Assembly (NCBI GenBank): GCA_026994195.1
Contig: JALWRH010000027.1
Span: 10,212-74,211, forward strand
Origin: Sedimenticola sp.
Lineage (GTDB): Bacteria > Pseudomonadota > Gammaproteobacteria > Chromatiales > Chromatiaceae
DNA: 64,000 nucleotides
Direction of reading: 5' to 3'
Shown: piece by piece, positions 1 to 10,904 of the stretch
Numbering within the stretch: position 1 is the stretch's first letter
Layout: each line of letters starts with the position of its first letter
Program-made: the position numbers and the translations under genes
Notes under the pieces: model-generated
Told to the model about the DNA's origin: nothing
The model's input: the letters and a program-made list of their open reading frames with translations, nothing else
Databases searched by the model: none

Positions 1-824
1 GCTTTTTGGCGGCGAGCTGTAAAATCTTCTGGCAGGAGTGTTACCTCACCCATCGCTTTCAGCTCCTGAAGAAGCTCACGGCGTCGGGCCAGTTTCGGTA
101 AAACACGTTGAATACGTTGTAAACGATTCACTTCACGCCTGTCGATGGCCAGATCAGATCGGATTTTCTCCAGTGCCTTCGTGGTACGCCCCAAAGCACG
201 GCGATGCTCATCCCATTCTCTGGATGAAAGTGAATGTTCCCTGATCTCCTTTTTGAGTTCAGCATAGGACTTCAATGCCGAATTGATATTCTGTGTTGAG
301 CCCCTGGGCCGAAAAAGAGCGTCAGCTTCCTCGTCGAACGCTGCAAGTACAGCATGCAGGGCCTGGCTCCCGAGTGCTGCGGAGAAAAGCGCCTGCCCTA
401 CTTCTCCTTTCTGTTCTAGAATCTCCTGCCCGCCCTGCACCAACGCCTGATGATCAATCCCAAAAAGCGTCTCAAAAAGCGCTGGTGTCACGCCTTGGAG
501 AAAAGGCGCCAGCACCTGTTTATCAAGTGTCTCACCCTCAGGACTCAATAAGGTATTTTTCCGGCCTTTACGACGGACAAATGCGAGTTCATGGCCATCA
601 GTTGTGCATAAATGCCCACCAATGCGCAGATCCTTGTTTGCATGAAGGAAATTGTCCTGCGTACGTTCGTCAATGCCGTAAAGCAGTGCTTTAAGCCCCC
701 TGAGCGCTGAGCTTTTCCCGGCCTCATTGGGACCATAGACAATATGCAGGCCAGCCTCATCAAAAGACAACTTTTTGTCGGTAAAGGGGCCAAATGCCGC
801 AAGATCCAATTCCGTTATTCTCAT
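1..824 (-). CDS. YhaN/SbcC-like AAA ATPase, N-terminal part (cut by window edge)
   Basis: The reading frame is open from ATG at 824 to the window edge, giving 274 residues of the N-terminus. It begins MRITELDLAAFGPF and has a Walker A, GPNEAGKS, at residues 31-38, as in SMC/SbcC/RecN-type ATPases whose head precedes long coiled coils. The later part is rich in E, K, R and L and looks like the start of a coiled coil. It lies 18 bases downstream of a SbcD-like nuclease gene, the usual partner of YhaN/SbcC ATPases. By family knowledge, the pair would form an ATP-gated DNA end or hairpin nuclease. The partner pairing is inferred from order; the C-terminal ATPase half lies outside the window. Confidence 0.8.
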   Translation of the reverse strand, partial: MRITELDLAAFGPFTDKKLSFDEAGLHIVYGPNEAGKSSALRGLKALLYGIDERTQDNFLHANKDLRIGGHLCTTDGHELAFVRRKGRKNTLLSPEGETLDKQVLAPFLQGVTPALFETLFGIDHQALVQGGQEILEQKGEVGQALFSAALGSQALHAVLAAFDEEADALFRPRGSTQNINSALKSYAELKKEIREHSLSSREWDEHRRALGRTTKALEKIRSDLAIDRREVNRLQRIQRVLPKLARRRELLQELKAMGEVTLLPEDFTARRQK

Positions 825-842
825 CTTTTTCCTATCCCGACT

Positions 843-2105
843 TTATTCGCCATGCTCAGTGGACAACAAGCGATTGACGAGCAGTTCCTTGATATCCGCC
901 AGTGCTTCCTTCAGTGCATCGGGTTGGGTTGGATCATAAGAATCATCGCCACCCAATAGTTCAGCAGGAAGTTTCCGGCGAAGTGCGGATAGCTCCTCGG
1001 CAAGTTCACCCAAACTTGAAGCATCCACCTCCAAGTTGCGGATGCCATGCAGGAGGCCACTTAATGCATCGTTGCGTTCCAGCACTTCATCTACTGAAAC
1101 AGAAGGTTTTGTCTTGAATAAAACCTTCTCCAACCAGATCCCCGCACCACCAAGTGCTGTTGCCACAGCCCGGTATTCGTGGGTCCAGCGTTCACGGTCG
1201 GCATGCAATGTCGAATGTAACGGGCATGCACCTTTCACAACCAGGCGGACAGCGACTGGCCGTCCTCCCGCTTCATCCAATTCCGACTGCAGCCCCTTAC
1301 TCACCTGCTCAAAGAGTTCGTCCATCGTTTCGCTGGCAGATACATCAATCTCACAGCGAGCCCAGCGCATGACATCTAGATCACGATGTTCCACCGATGC
1401 AATCTCGCTATTTTCAACCGTCACCAGGGTACAGCCTTTTGGGCCTGTCTCACGAATATGCCGGCCCTGTATGTTTCCCGGAAAAACAATCCATGGATCG
1501 TGGCTCACCTCTTCACGATGATGAACATGACCCAGCGCCCAGTACTGGTAGCCTTTTGACCGTAGCCCGTCGACGGTGCAAGGCGCATAGGGCTCGTGAC
1601 CGGGCTTGCCATCCAGACAAGTGTGCAACAAGCCGATGCTAAAGAGTTGGGGATCTCCTTGAGGATAGGCCTGTGAGAGGTCGTCAGTGACGGCCCGCGT
1701 AGCAAAACCCTGACCAATAATGGCTACATTCAGGTCTTCCAGGACAACCGTCTCAGGATGTTTGGTGGAAAATAGCGTGACATTGTCCGGCAAGCGAAGA
1801 TGCTTGGTGATTTGGCTGGCGGCATCATGGTTGCCAGCCACGATGAACACGCGGATACCGGCATCACATAGCCTTGCCATGTGCTGCATGAAATAGAGCC
1901 CCGTGTTGTAATCCTTCCAGTCACCGTCATACAGATCGCCCGCCAGCAAGATAAAAGCGACCTCTTCATCAATTGCCAGTTCGATCAGGTTATCGAAGGC
2001 ACGGCGTGTGGCGCTACGGATTTCATCAACTGGAGCACCTTCATAACGCTCCAGGCCGTGTAGAGAGCTGTCGAGGTGAATGTCTGCTGCGTGAACAAAT
2101 TTCAC
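843..2105 (-). CDS. SbcD/YhaO-like metallophosphoesterase DNA nuclease
   Basis: A protein of 420 residues with the calcineurin-like nuclease motifs in order: D8-x-H10, G56-D57, GNHD at 91-94, H161, and GHVH at 192-195. These bind two metals in the Mre11/SbcD family. The C-terminal 170 residues correspond to the capping and partner-binding part of YhaO-type proteins. The gene starts at ATG 2105 and is followed after 18 bases by the YhaN-like ATPase, so the two are probably co-transcribed. It lies 178 bases downstream of the OLD nuclease gene, so it may share the defence-operon transcript or have its own promoter. YhaO is closer than classical SbcD by its pairing with YhaN. Confidence 0.85.
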   Translation of the reverse strand: MKFVHAADIHLDSSLHGLERYEGAPVDEIRSATRRAFDNLIELAIDEEVAFILLAGDLYDGDWKDYNTGLYFMQHMARLCDAGIRVFIVAGNHDAASQITKHLRLPDNVTLFSTKHPETVVLEDLNVAIIGQGFATRAVTDDLSQAYPQGDPQLFSIGLLHTCLDGKPGHEPYAPCTVDGLRSKGYQYWALGHVHHREEVSHDPWIVFPGNIQGRHIRETGPKGCTLVTVENSEIASVEHRDLDVMRWARCEIDVSASETMDELFEQVSKGLQSELDEAGGRPVAVRLVVKGACPLHSTLHADRERWTHEYRAVATALGGAGIWLEKVLFKTKPSVSVDEVLERNDALSGLLHGIRNLEVDASSLGELAEELSALRRKLPAELLGGDDSYDPTQPDALKEALADIKELLVNRLLSTEHGE

Positions 2106-2120
2106 AAATCTTTATATCCT

Positions 2121-2136
2121 ATTCTTCGAAAGAATG
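2121..2136. promoter_or_regulatory. Near-palindrome upstream of the SbcD-like gene
   Basis: The AT-rich 178-base gap between the OLD nuclease and the SbcD-like gene contains ATTCTTCGAAAGAAT, a near-palindrome lying 16-31 bases upstream of the sbcD-like ATG. It could be an operator or be accidental. No T-tract terminator hairpin is seen in the gap. Confidence 0.25.
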
Positions 2137-2283
2137 TATAACCACCAATTTCACTGGAAACATCGTGTGCGTTTACCCCAGCCTACACGGCCGCAGTAAA
2201 AACAGTGCACAGATTCTCGTAGCATTTATTGCCGCACAAAACCGACTCGATGAACCAGTCTAAAGTTAGGTTAATCGTCACGG

Positions 2284-4005
2284 TTAACCATCAACAATAG
2301 CTAAAGATTCACAGAATGCCTTTCGTAATTCAGTAATTTGTTCAGACGTAATCGTTTTATCTTCAAGAGCCTTCAATATCTGCAAAGGCTTCTGATCATC
2401 ACGTCCTGGCAGCGTGAGGTCCAAGTGTTTTTCAAGACATTTGTTGAACTCAAATGGATCTGCCAATGTAAATTCATTTTTTCTATCGCGGATGAGTTGA
2501 TTAATCGCTGCATGTTCATTCTTCTCGTCATCATTGTCGAACATAACCCCGTGGTAGATTCCGTAAGTCTTGAACAAACTAAGAAAGCGGTGAAAGTTAT
2601 ACTTTCCTAGCGCGTCAACGACTAGAACTCTCTCTTTTGCCAAATCATGCCAATCGTTTGCCAATAAATAATTGAAAAGTGCTTTTTCGGTAGCCCCTTC
2701 GACAAGAATGACCTTGTCAGCAAAAAACATCGATGCCCGGTCAGAATCCAGCCAAAGCTGGAAACGAAACCTTTCATGCTGACTAGCTATTTCATCCCCT
2801 GGCGCATTATCGATTAACTGCTGAGCTCTGTTCTTCCTTTCCTGACCAATACCAGGGTCATTGACATATGCTTTGATCACAGAAAGGAAGTCACCTCCCG
2901 CTTTAATTAAATCATCCACTCCAGATTGCGTTAGCTGATATATCCTCGAAACACCTTCATTTTTTTGAATGCGGCAAATCTGACAGAGCTCATCACTGCT
3001 TTTGCTAACGAATACAGGCGAGTGCGATGAGATGATAACCTGCTGCTCAGACTCATTACCTAGCCTACGCAGGTGATAAGCCATGTTCTCCTGTTGGGCG
3101 GGATGCAAAAATGCCTCAGGTTCTTCAAAAAGGAGCAATGTGAAATCAGGGTTGAATTCCTTCTTTTTTACTTCCTTCTCGTCTTGAAAACTTGGTGCGA
3201 TGCGAATCAACTCATAGATCAAAGAGCGCTGAAAACCATGCCCAAAGCGATCTAGATCAAATGCTGTATCTCCAAGCATTAGATCCACGAAAGCATACTT
3301 AACGAGTGATTTAGATATTTCCTCTGGGGATATGGGATTCACCGATAAGTCAATCTTCACATTCCACTGGCTTAATGCAGAGTTGATCGGTTGAGAAATC
3401 TCGGTAAGAAATCCATCGTCCAACCTCGCTTCAGTATTGAGGGCATCGAACGCCTGGCCAAGTTGACTATAGGCTGGACTTTTTGATACAACCTTCTTCA
3501 ACATGAAATTGAGCATGTTACGCAGAGGCGAAGGCCCCGTCGTTTTCATTTGCTCACTGGGTGTTGTCAGAGCAGGAATATAAACAACGCTTCCGCATTT
3601 GGCAGTCCCTATGTTCTTTGCGCCATAGAATAAGTCTGCCTCTTCATTTCCATTCACGATAGCATAAATATTGCTCTGCTTAGCCTTTACCTTCTTACCC
3701 TTAAAATATCGTTTCAAGATAATACTCTTTTCCTGTACGCCCTCCTTGTATTTATCTGCTAAATTATTCCATTCATCTTCAGAAAGCTTGAAGGATATTT
3801 CAACCCATGAATCTTGATCTGTAGTTCCCTTTTTCGGAAAATCATTATCAGTCCATTTAGTGTCCTCGTAAAAACAACGAATAGCATTAACAACATTGCT
3901 TTTACCTGCGTTATTTGCGCCAACCAACACCAAAAAGTCATATACTTCAATTTCAGCATCAACAATTGACCTAAAATTGTGAATTTTTATTTTCGTAATC
4001 TTCAT
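2284..4005 (-). CDS. OLD-family ATP-dependent endonuclease (AAA + TOPRIM)
   Basis: A protein of 573 residues. The ABC-type ATPase half has Walker A GANNAGKS (29-36), a signature-like segment FGHGFQRS (254-261), Walker B LLLFEEPE (290-297) and the H-loop SSHSP (326-330). The C-terminal half is a TOPRIM nuclease with VEG at 435-437 (E436) and the acidic cluster FDNDD at 489-493. This is the domain order of OLD and of GajA, the nuclease of the Gabija phage-defence system. It starts at 4005, directly against the Res stop codon at 4006, so it is the last gene of the type III restriction operon. The DNA is visibly AT-richer than the core genome to the right. A role in phage defence is inferred from family and context. 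Confidence 0.85.
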   Translation of the reverse strand: MKITKIKIHNFRSIVDAEIEVYDFLVLVGANNAGKSNVVNAIRCFYEDTKWTDNDFPKKGTTDQDSWVEISFKLSEDEWNNLADKYKEGVQEKSIILKRYFKGKKVKAKQSNIYAIVNGNEEADLFYGAKNIGTAKCGSVVYIPALTTPSEQMKTTGPSPLRNMLNFMLKKVVSKSPAYSQLGQAFDALNTEARLDDGFLTEISQPINSALSQWNVKIDLSVNPISPEEISKSLVKYAFVDLMLGDTAFDLDRFGHGFQRSLIYELIRIAPSFQDEKEVKKKEFNPDFTLLLFEEPEAFLHPAQQENMAYHLRRLGNESEQQVIISSHSPVFVSKSSDELCQICRIQKNEGVSRIYQLTQSGVDDLIKAGGDFLSVIKAYVNDPGIGQERKNRAQQLIDNAPGDEIASQHERFRFQLWLDSDRASMFFADKVILVEGATEKALFNYLLANDWHDLAKERVLVVDALGKYNFHRFLSLFKTYGIYHGVMFDNDDEKNEHAAINQLIRDRKNEFTLADPFEFNKCLEKHLDLTLPGRDDQKPLQILKALEDKTITSEQITELRKAFCESLAIVDG

Positions 4006-7000
4006 CTATCGCCCCCTCACACCGACGATATCCATCAGCTTCCCGTAGTCTGTCACGACATCATATTTCACCTTGTCCTTTGCAATCCGCTCATTGATCT
4101 CGGCAAAGAATTTACGGGCGCATTTAATCTTTGTCTTTTCGATTTCTCGCAGCTTCATTGAAGACATCGTGCCCTTTGTTTCAGCGACAAAATAAATGTG
4201 CCTCACACTTCCTTGCTTGAATGATATCGCCCAATCAGGGTTATAGTCTCCGACCGGAGTAGGAATCAGGAAACCTCTTGGAAGCTTGGCATAGACTACA
4301 ACTTCACTGCTTGTATCCAGATCATCAACAAACTTGCGTTCCACATCGGAATCAGTGATACAGTAGTCATAGATGTGGTTGTTGAGCTTTCCGGTAGCGC
4401 GCGAGAAGTCTTGCCCTGTTTGCGCGGCGGTAAAAATATCCGTGTTGTAACGATCCTCGATCTCGTCGTAACAGAGTTGCTCGATTATGGCAGTCGCTTT
4501 TTGCTCGCTGATCAGTCTCGATGCCTCGGCAATGAAGTGCTCCGGATTCATTTTGAACTGATCGAAAATAACGGCTTGTACGCCAGCTAGTATCTTAGCC
4601 ACGGTCTTGCGGGTAAGGTGCACATTCTCCGCAATCTTGCCGATCAGATCGTAAGTTACGTCAGAGTGAATGGCTCCCCCTTTTTCAGTCATGGTGCCGG
4701 TAAGTTCGAAGCTTTCTCCTGTAGCAAGCTGTTCATCTGTAACGGCGTCTCGCTGCTCACCCGCTTGAACGGTATATTGTAGTGGCGTCACACGAAGGTG
4801 ACTGTCCAGCGCGGCAATGGCCTTTTTGATCAGCTCATCTGATTCAAACTCCACCCGATAGACAGCCTTATGGTTGATGCGAGACCAGAGCGCCTGGAAC
4901 GCTTTCTTCTCAAAATTACTATTGAGCGGATTGGTCTTTGGCTTCCTTCCGTCATCGATCTTCGGTAACTTGGTAACATCAAACACACTATCGATCAGAT
5001 CGATAATCTGGTCGGCAAAGGGCTTCAGCTCTTCAGGCAATTCAGCAAGTTTACCTTCGTCCTTCGCGGCGTGGTATGCATCGGTAATAGCGTCATCATC
5101 GTCCGTGTAATCATTTTTAAGTAGATATCGGTAAATCTGTTTGGCCATTTGCGGTGTAACCTCCACCGGCCCATCATCGGTTTCCAGCACCTTGCCTGTG
5201 AAATATTCCTCATTGGCCTTACGGGGGCGAGCCGACAGGGTTTCTGCAATCTCGGTTTGCAGACCCGATACAAAATCCTTGTAACTCTCACTTGCGACAA
5301 CGGTCAGGATATTGATATCGTGAACGATCGCAGGCAGATCCATACGTTCACCGTGCTGATCGACGGATATGCGCAAGCCACGCCCAACCTCCTGGCGGCG
5401 CGATATTGTGTTGTCACTGTGTTTGAGCATACACATGACAAAGACATTCGGGTTGTCCCAGCCCTCACGCAGTGCTGAGTGCGAAAAGATGAAGCGAACT
5501 TTTCTTTTCGCGCTTTGCTCTGTGCTATCGGATGGCCCATGAAAAGTTAATAAACTCTCCTTATCCTTCAGGATCAAGTCATAGGCATCCACGTCATCGG
5601 ACTCGACGGCACGCGCCCCGACCTTGGGGTCTTTCAATCTGTTCGTTTTCTTGTCAATCGCAAAGTAACCATTGTGCGTGCTACTTTCGTCAATGCCGGA
5701 CAGATATTCCCGGTATGCCTTGTTATCAATCGCCAGCTCAGATAGATATTCGTCTTTCAGATAGGCATATTCTTGCTCAAAGACGCGGGCATACTCGCCC
5801 TTTTCATCGTCCTGATCATAGTCACGATATTTGACGACCTCATCGATGAAGAAGAGAGACAATACCTTAATGCCCTGGGAAAAAAGTTGCTTTTCTTTAT
5901 CTAGGTGTGCCTTGATAGTTTCGCGGATCTGAATGCGCCGAATATCGCTTTCATTCACATCACCAATCGCCTCACCCGCATGCAACACGATTCCATTGGT
6001 GAACTCGACAGTGTCCTGGTTATAGTCGATCTGTGAGATGGTGAAGCCGTCTCTATACTGATCCAGCTCTCCCGATTCAACAAACAGGTCACGCCCGAAT
6101 TCCAGCCGTCGGAGCTGGCGTTTTATCTCACCGGACTTAAGCTTTATTTCGAGTTCTATCCGTGCAACAGGGGCCTTTTTTGATATATCAATGCCTTCAA
6201 GATAAAGATAGGCATTGGTGCCTGCCAGACCACGTGTCTGGATACCACGCACGGCAATCTTTTTGACCAGCTTCTGGTTATAGGCATCGAGCGCATCGAG
6301 GCGGTGAACCTTGAGATGGTTGGTTCTGTGCGTTGCTGAGTAACGCAAAATCATCAGCGGATTAAATTTTGGCAGGGCATCGAGGGTCGCCTTGCCTTCC
6401 ATCTTCTGCGGTTCATCCAGAATCAATATTGGGCGGTTTCTACTGATCACGTCGATAGGTCGGCGAGACTGAAAATCATCCAGCTCGTCATATATACGGC
6501 GATTATCTGCACCGCGGGCATTGAACGCCTGGATGTTGATGATCATGACGTTGATTCCCGCATCAGACGAAAAGCTCTCCAATTCGTGCAGGCGTTTGGA
6601 GTTGTAAATAAAGAACCGGGCTTTCTTGCTGTAACTCTCCGTAAAATGATCAGCGGTGATCTGGAAGGATTTATAGATACCCTCACGAATCGCGATGCTG
6701 GGTACCATAATGATGAACTTTGTCCAGCCATAACGCTTGTTCATCTCGAAAATGGTTTTGATATAGCAATAGGTTTTGCCGGTGCCGGTTTCCATCTCAA
6801 TATCGAGATTGATCCTGGCTCCCGGCTTGTAATTCTTCGGTTTCGTTTTGATCTGTCCTTTCTTGTCAACCTCGGTAAAATCGAACAGAGATCTTGATTG
6901 AGGCAGGTTCTGGCGTTTCTGCACAGCTTGAATGTTTGTCAGAAGCTGCCCATCAGTAAGCCTGATATCCGCATTCTTGAAGCCCTCATCAAATGTTGAT

Positions 7001-7134
7001 ATCTGCATCTGATCTGCTTTACCGGGATCGATACGATAGCTAAGTCCCGTGCTCATCGGTTGACCAGCGAAGCAATCGACGACTGCGTCAACGGCATGGG
7101 TTTGATAGGACTGGACCTTGAATTTAAGCTTCAT
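4006..7134 (-). CDS. Type III restriction enzyme Res subunit (helicase-nuclease)
   Basis: A protein of 1042 residues, the usual size for Res. The SF2 helicase core shows Walker A TGTGKT (116-121), DEPQ as motif II (240-243) and SATH as motif III (266-269). Motif VI is seen as QEVGRGLR in the second RecA domain. Near the C-terminus, D967 in NPDWA with E985-x-K987 in VAETKG forms a PD-(D/E)xK nuclease. In type III systems, Res needs Mod for site recognition and translocates on ATP before cutting. The gene is 17 bases downstream of mod and abuts the OLD nuclease gene. It is intact as read, although mod is interrupted. Confidence 0.9.
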   Translation of the reverse strand: MKLKFKVQSYQTHAVDAVVDCFAGQPMSTGLSYRIDPGKADQMQISTFDEGFKNADIRLTDGQLLTNIQAVQKRQNLPQSRSLFDFTEVDKKGQIKTKPKNYKPGARINLDIEMETGTGKTYCYIKTIFEMNKRYGWTKFIIMVPSIAIREGIYKSFQITADHFTESYSKKARFFIYNSKRLHELESFSSDAGINVMIINIQAFNARGADNRRIYDELDDFQSRRPIDVISRNRPILILDEPQKMEGKATLDALPKFNPLMILRYSATHRTNHLKVHRLDALDAYNQKLVKKIAVRGIQTRGLAGTNAYLYLEGIDISKKAPVARIELEIKLKSGEIKRQLRRLEFGRDLFVESGELDQYRDGFTISQIDYNQDTVEFTNGIVLHAGEAIGDVNESDIRRIQIRETIKAHLDKEKQLFSQGIKVLSLFFIDEVVKYRDYDQDDEKGEYARVFEQEYAYLKDEYLSELAIDNKAYREYLSGIDESSTHNGYFAIDKKTNRLKDPKVGARAVESDDVDAYDLILKDKESLLTFHGPSDSTEQSAKRKVRFIFSHSALREGWDNPNVFVMCMLKHSDNTISRRQEVGRGLRISVDQHGERMDLPAIVHDINILTVVASESYKDFVSGLQTEIAETLSARPRKANEEYFTGKVLETDDGPVEVTPQMAKQIYRYLLKNDYTDDDDAITDAYHAAKDEGKLAELPEELKPFADQIIDLIDSVFDVTKLPKIDDGRKPKTNPLNSNFEKKAFQALWSRINHKAVYRVEFESDELIKKAIAALDSHLRVTPLQYTVQAGEQRDAVTDEQLATGESFELTGTMTEKGGAIHSDVTYDLIGKIAENVHLTRKTVAKILAGVQAVIFDQFKMNPEHFIAEASRLISEQKATAIIEQLCYDEIEDRYNTDIFTAAQTGQDFSRATGKLNNHIYDYCITDSDVERKFVDDLDTSSEVVVYAKLPRGFLIPTPVGDYNPDWAISFKQGSVRHIYFVAETKGTMSSMKLREIEKTKIKCARKFFAEINERIAKDKVKYDVVTDYGKLMDIVGVRGR

Positions 7135-7151
7135 GCGCTACCTCCCCTTGC

Positions 7152-9023
7152 CTAGATTGACTTCACGTCAGTTGCAGGGGAAAGCTGGCGGAAGATCTGA
7201 TCGACGTTGATCTTGACCGCATCAGAAACAAAGCCATTGTCGCGAAACACCACGCGCATAGGCTCGTACCTGGCGAGCTCCTTAACAAAATCCTCCGTAA
7301 TGCCCGTATCAAAGCAGGCAATCAGGTCATAAGGTTCTTCATTGACGAAGAAAACCGTTTTCTCTTGTATCGTCTCACTGCGAATGGGAAGCGTCAGGTC
7401 AACGCCCCAGTCCACCAGAACCTGGAATAGCAGGTCTTCTGGATTGTCACGCCCTGGCTTAATGTTATCGACGGTGGACAGCAGGTCTTCTTGCTTCACC
7501 TCACCCGGCGTGTAATATACATCCGCCATATTGGAGGTATCGACCTTGAGGACGCGGAAGCCAATATCTTTTTTCCAGTCTTTGTGACATTCACCATCCA
7601 GGATCTTCTTTCCTGCGCGGCGGATGCGTTCCTTACCGATTTCAGCAATAGTTTTGTAGCCCGTCTTGAACGCCTCGGATTTATCATCGCATGGCTCGGG
7701 AATCTGCACCATAATAAAACTGCGGTTCCCACCATCCCTTTTATTTAGATTCATTACAGCATTTGCAGTAACAGATGAACCTGCAAAAAAGTCCAACACT
7801 ATTGATTGATCACTTGTTGCTTGCTCCACAAACAACTCAATAAGCTTAGATGGTTTTGGAAAATCAAATACCCCACCACCAAGTAACGCATTTACTTCCC
7901 GAGTTCCATCAGAAGTGGATACAGTCTGTATTACAGACGATATATTTTTGAAAATACTCACCATTTCATTAAGGAATAACTTTTGACGAGGCCTGCCGCT
8001 ATCTGAAGTCGGCCAAATGATTCTCCTTTCTGAAATTTTCTTGGCCATTGTGTTCGAGTCAAACCGCCAGCCTTTAGGTGGGCAGCCATAATTTATACCC
8101 GTATCTGGATCAATTAGGTCGTAATGAAGGTTTGGGCGCTTATCCTTAGTAGCCAGCCCAGTCATATCTGCACTTCGCCATGGCCCACGCGGATCATCAT
8201 CCGGATTCTTAAATTTATTTAAGTCCTTCTCTGCACCTCTCAAGGAAACATCCCCAACATTCTTATAACATGCTATATACTCGTGATCTGTTGACAATCC
8301 GGTCTTTGCCCTAGTATCTTCACTAACTCTAGATTTCCAAACGAAGAACCCCACAAAATTATCCCCGCCAAACAGTTCATCACAAATCTTTCTTAGGTTA
8401 TGTGCTTCACCATCATCAATACTGATAAAGATAAACCCATCATCTGCCAGAATATTTCTTGCCAACTTTAGTCTTGCGTACATCATGGAAAGCCAGTCGG
8501 AGTGAAATCGACCATTTGATTCGGGATTCGCTACAAGTCGATTACCTTCTTCATCTTTCTGCTCCGATTCCAATAGATACTTTTTGGTTGATTCAGCAAA
8601 GTTATCAGCATATATAAAATCCTTCCCTGTGTTATAAGGTGGATCAATATAAATCATATTCACCTTACCTAGATACGTTTCCTGCAACAGCTTCAATGCC
8701 TCCAGATTATCACCCTCAATAAACAGGTTTTTCGTCGTATCAAAATTGACACTTTCCTCCCGACAGGGGCGAAGGGTTTTGGCAATCGGCGCATTTGCAG
8801 CCAAAAGTGCTTCCCGTTTTCCCGGCCAGTCCAGCCGGTAACGTTCTTGCGGACCTTCGACAATATGATCGCTGAGTTCCTGGCGAAGTTAATCAAAATC
8901 CACCGCATAGTGAAGATTGCCGTTTTCATCCTTCGCTTCTGTAACACAGTCAGGAAATAATTCGCGAATTTTTGCAATATTCTCGTCTGACAGGTCCGGG
9001 GAGTGCATTTTCAGTTTTTCCAT
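7152..9023 (-). pseudogene. Type III DNA methyltransferase Mod, interrupted by an in-frame stop
   Basis: The frame from ATG 9023 encodes 44 residues typical of a Mod N-terminus. It meets TAA at 8889-8891 in the context VDFD-stop-LRQEL, then continues in the same frame to 7152. The equivalent codon in relatives is, as I recall, a glutamine, so a single C-to-T change would explain it. The rest is whole: DPPY at about residues 127-130 of the restored protein and FFAGSS at about 412-417, the beta-class N6-adenine order. After the stop, the first usable start is TTG at 8804, which would drop 73 residues. Mod supplies target recognition for Res, so the system may be silenced. A sequencing error, readthrough or internal restart cannot be excluded. 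Confidence 0.8.
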
Positions 9024-9044
9024 CACTTTATACTCTTTATCAAA

Positions 9045-10865
9045 TCATTCGTGTGACCCATCAATACGCTTGCCATTGATCAACCAGGTTTCTAAGGCCA
9101 GGTTTAGCAGGATCTTCTGTCTTGCTATAACCTGCGCCTTGCTCCATTTTGGGAACTGATATTTATATTGGTCCTTGAATTTATTGAGCTGGGTATTCTT
9201 GCCAATACTATACTCATGGTTCAGTAAGGCCGTAGTCAAAACATTAGACTTGTCATATTCATTCTGTTTCTGAGAAAACCAGTCCTGATTCATGTCATTG
9301 AAATTATTGATGGCCTGGTTGATCGTGCCTTCGAGCAGTGTCACATTACCAAGCATATATAACGTGGACTCATAATCTTCCTGGTCGTCAAACTCCTCAG
9401 AGATAACGCCATCCCTGGGTGTTTGTGGAAATACATGTTCGATTTGCAGGCTATTTATCAGCCCTAGGCCGAGTTCTGCAAAGCCGGATTTTCTTCGGAG
9501 GGTATTCTCCAGCTGCCCAAGTACATAGCGCTGCCTGTAAAGCGGATTGTAGTGATAGTGACGTAAATTAAGAAAGGTCTGTTTAAACTCCCCCACTAGC
9601 TTTTTGAGATATGGGAGAATCGTATCATTCACAACCTGAGCCAAATCATGCTCGGAAGCGGCCTCACGTAATTTCCCCGCCCAGTCTGAAAACAAGCGTT
9701 CGTTATTCTTGGCCTGAATACCGAGTGTGGAACTGTAGAAGAACAGGCTTTCGAGTTGACTTGCCAGATACTCAATCATTTCTTTAGAGCAATCTACTTT
9801 TAAAGCAAGTAACAAAACAAGGTGCTGGCGTGACTTGTATTTATTGATGAAGCCAATTCGAGTTACCGCAGGATAATCACCACCATCTTTTTGGTACATA
9901 GTTGCCTTCGCAAGCTTGCTATAGCGTTTGGACAGTTTTTCAAGTTCTGTTGCGAAACCAAGTGGATTAGCTTCATAAGCAATCGACTCTTTTCCTTCTG
10001 TTGAAATAATCCACTTGTAAATCTCGTCTTCACGGATGATGCCGTTGTAATATCGCGCCATAATAAAATAGCGCAGGAAACGAAGCTGATTCTGATCTTC
10101 TCCGCAAGCAGCCAGGTTAGCGCCAATGTTCTTCCACTTTTCTTTAATTTTCTGAAAATCTCTTTCCTGAGCCTGGCTAAATATCAAGTTCTTTACCAAA
10201 TCCATGGCATTGAGTCCTGCGCCACGCTGGTTAATTGTCTCAAATATTTTCAGAGCGCTGCTAAGATTCTCAGATTTAATGACAACAAGTTCAATTTTTG
10301 AAAGAAAGTATCGAATAAATGCAGTGAAGTTATCTGCGCCAATATTCAGATAACCTTGCATATGTTCTTTTATCGTTTCGTAGGCTTCCTGCATTCGCCT
10401 GATAGATGTCGTCTGTTCATCAGTATATGGCTTAGAAAGGATTAGATTGCTAAGAAAGTCTTTGCTTTCCTCGTACTGAAGGTCAAGTCGGATCTGGGTT
10501 TCATCTGTTTCAATATCAAAATCAGAAAGCCACTCATTAATGGTTTTAAAATAACTTTGCTGTTTAGCATCCAGTTCCATGGGCTGTAGCAAATCACGAA
10601 ATGCACAAAGCGTAAGAACAATAGTGGTTAAGCGCTGCTGGCCATCGATAACATCATATCTGCCTTTATTCTCGACAATAATAATAGAACCAATAAAATA
10701 GCTTTTTTGCTCAGATTGTCCTTCCTCAAATTCATTGTCAATATCAACTAGGAACTGCTCAACCTGATCATCAACTTTCCAGACATACTCTCGCTGGTAG
10801 TCTGGCACCATAAAAAAATAGTCTTTCAGTTTTGCTATGCTGTGAACATCAGCTTTAATTTCCAT
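9045..10865 (-). CDS. GmrSD-like DUF262/DUF1524 endonuclease
   Basis: A protein of 606 residues. The N-terminal DUF262 (GmrS-like, ParB-related) domain has VPDYQREYVW near residues 20-29 and DGQQRLTT at 74-81, a nucleotide-binding and hydrolysis motif. The C-terminal DUF1524 (GmrD-like) part has EHVFPQ at 476-481 and GNVTLLEG at 506-513, matching the His-Me-type nuclease fold. GmrSD proteins are type IV enzymes that cut modified DNA. It sits 21 bases upstream of mod and downstream of the UvrD-like helicase, on the same strand. Its place inside a type III operon suggests it adds an attack on modified DNA. The substrate is not shown by sequence. Confidence 0.85.
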   Translation of the reverse strand: MEIKADVHSIAKLKDYFFMVPDYQREYVWKVDDQVEQFLVDIDNEFEEGQSEQKSYFIGSIIIVENKGRYDVIDGQQRLTTIVLTLCAFRDLLQPMELDAKQQSYFKTINEWLSDFDIETDETQIRLDLQYEESKDFLSNLILSKPYTDEQTTSIRRMQEAYETIKEHMQGYLNIGADNFTAFIRYFLSKIELVVIKSENLSSALKIFETINQRGAGLNAMDLVKNLIFSQAQERDFQKIKEKWKNIGANLAACGEDQNQLRFLRYFIMARYYNGIIREDEIYKWIISTEGKESIAYEANPLGFATELEKLSKRYSKLAKATMYQKDGGDYPAVTRIGFINKYKSRQHLVLLLALKVDCSKEMIEYLASQLESLFFYSSTLGIQAKNNERLFSDWAGKLREAASEHDLAQVVNDTILPYLKKLVGEFKQTFLNLRHYHYNPLYRQRYVLGQLENTLRRKSGFAELGLGLINSLQIEHVFPQTPRDGVISEEFDDQEDYESTLYMLGNVTLLEGTINQAINNFNDMNQDWFSQKQNEYDKSNVLTTALLNHEYSIGKNTQLNKFKDQYKYQFPKWSKAQVIARQKILLNLALETWLINGKRIDGSHE

Positions 10866-10904
10866 TACACTTCTCTCCAGAACCCTTAACTTTTATGCTA
10901 TTAA

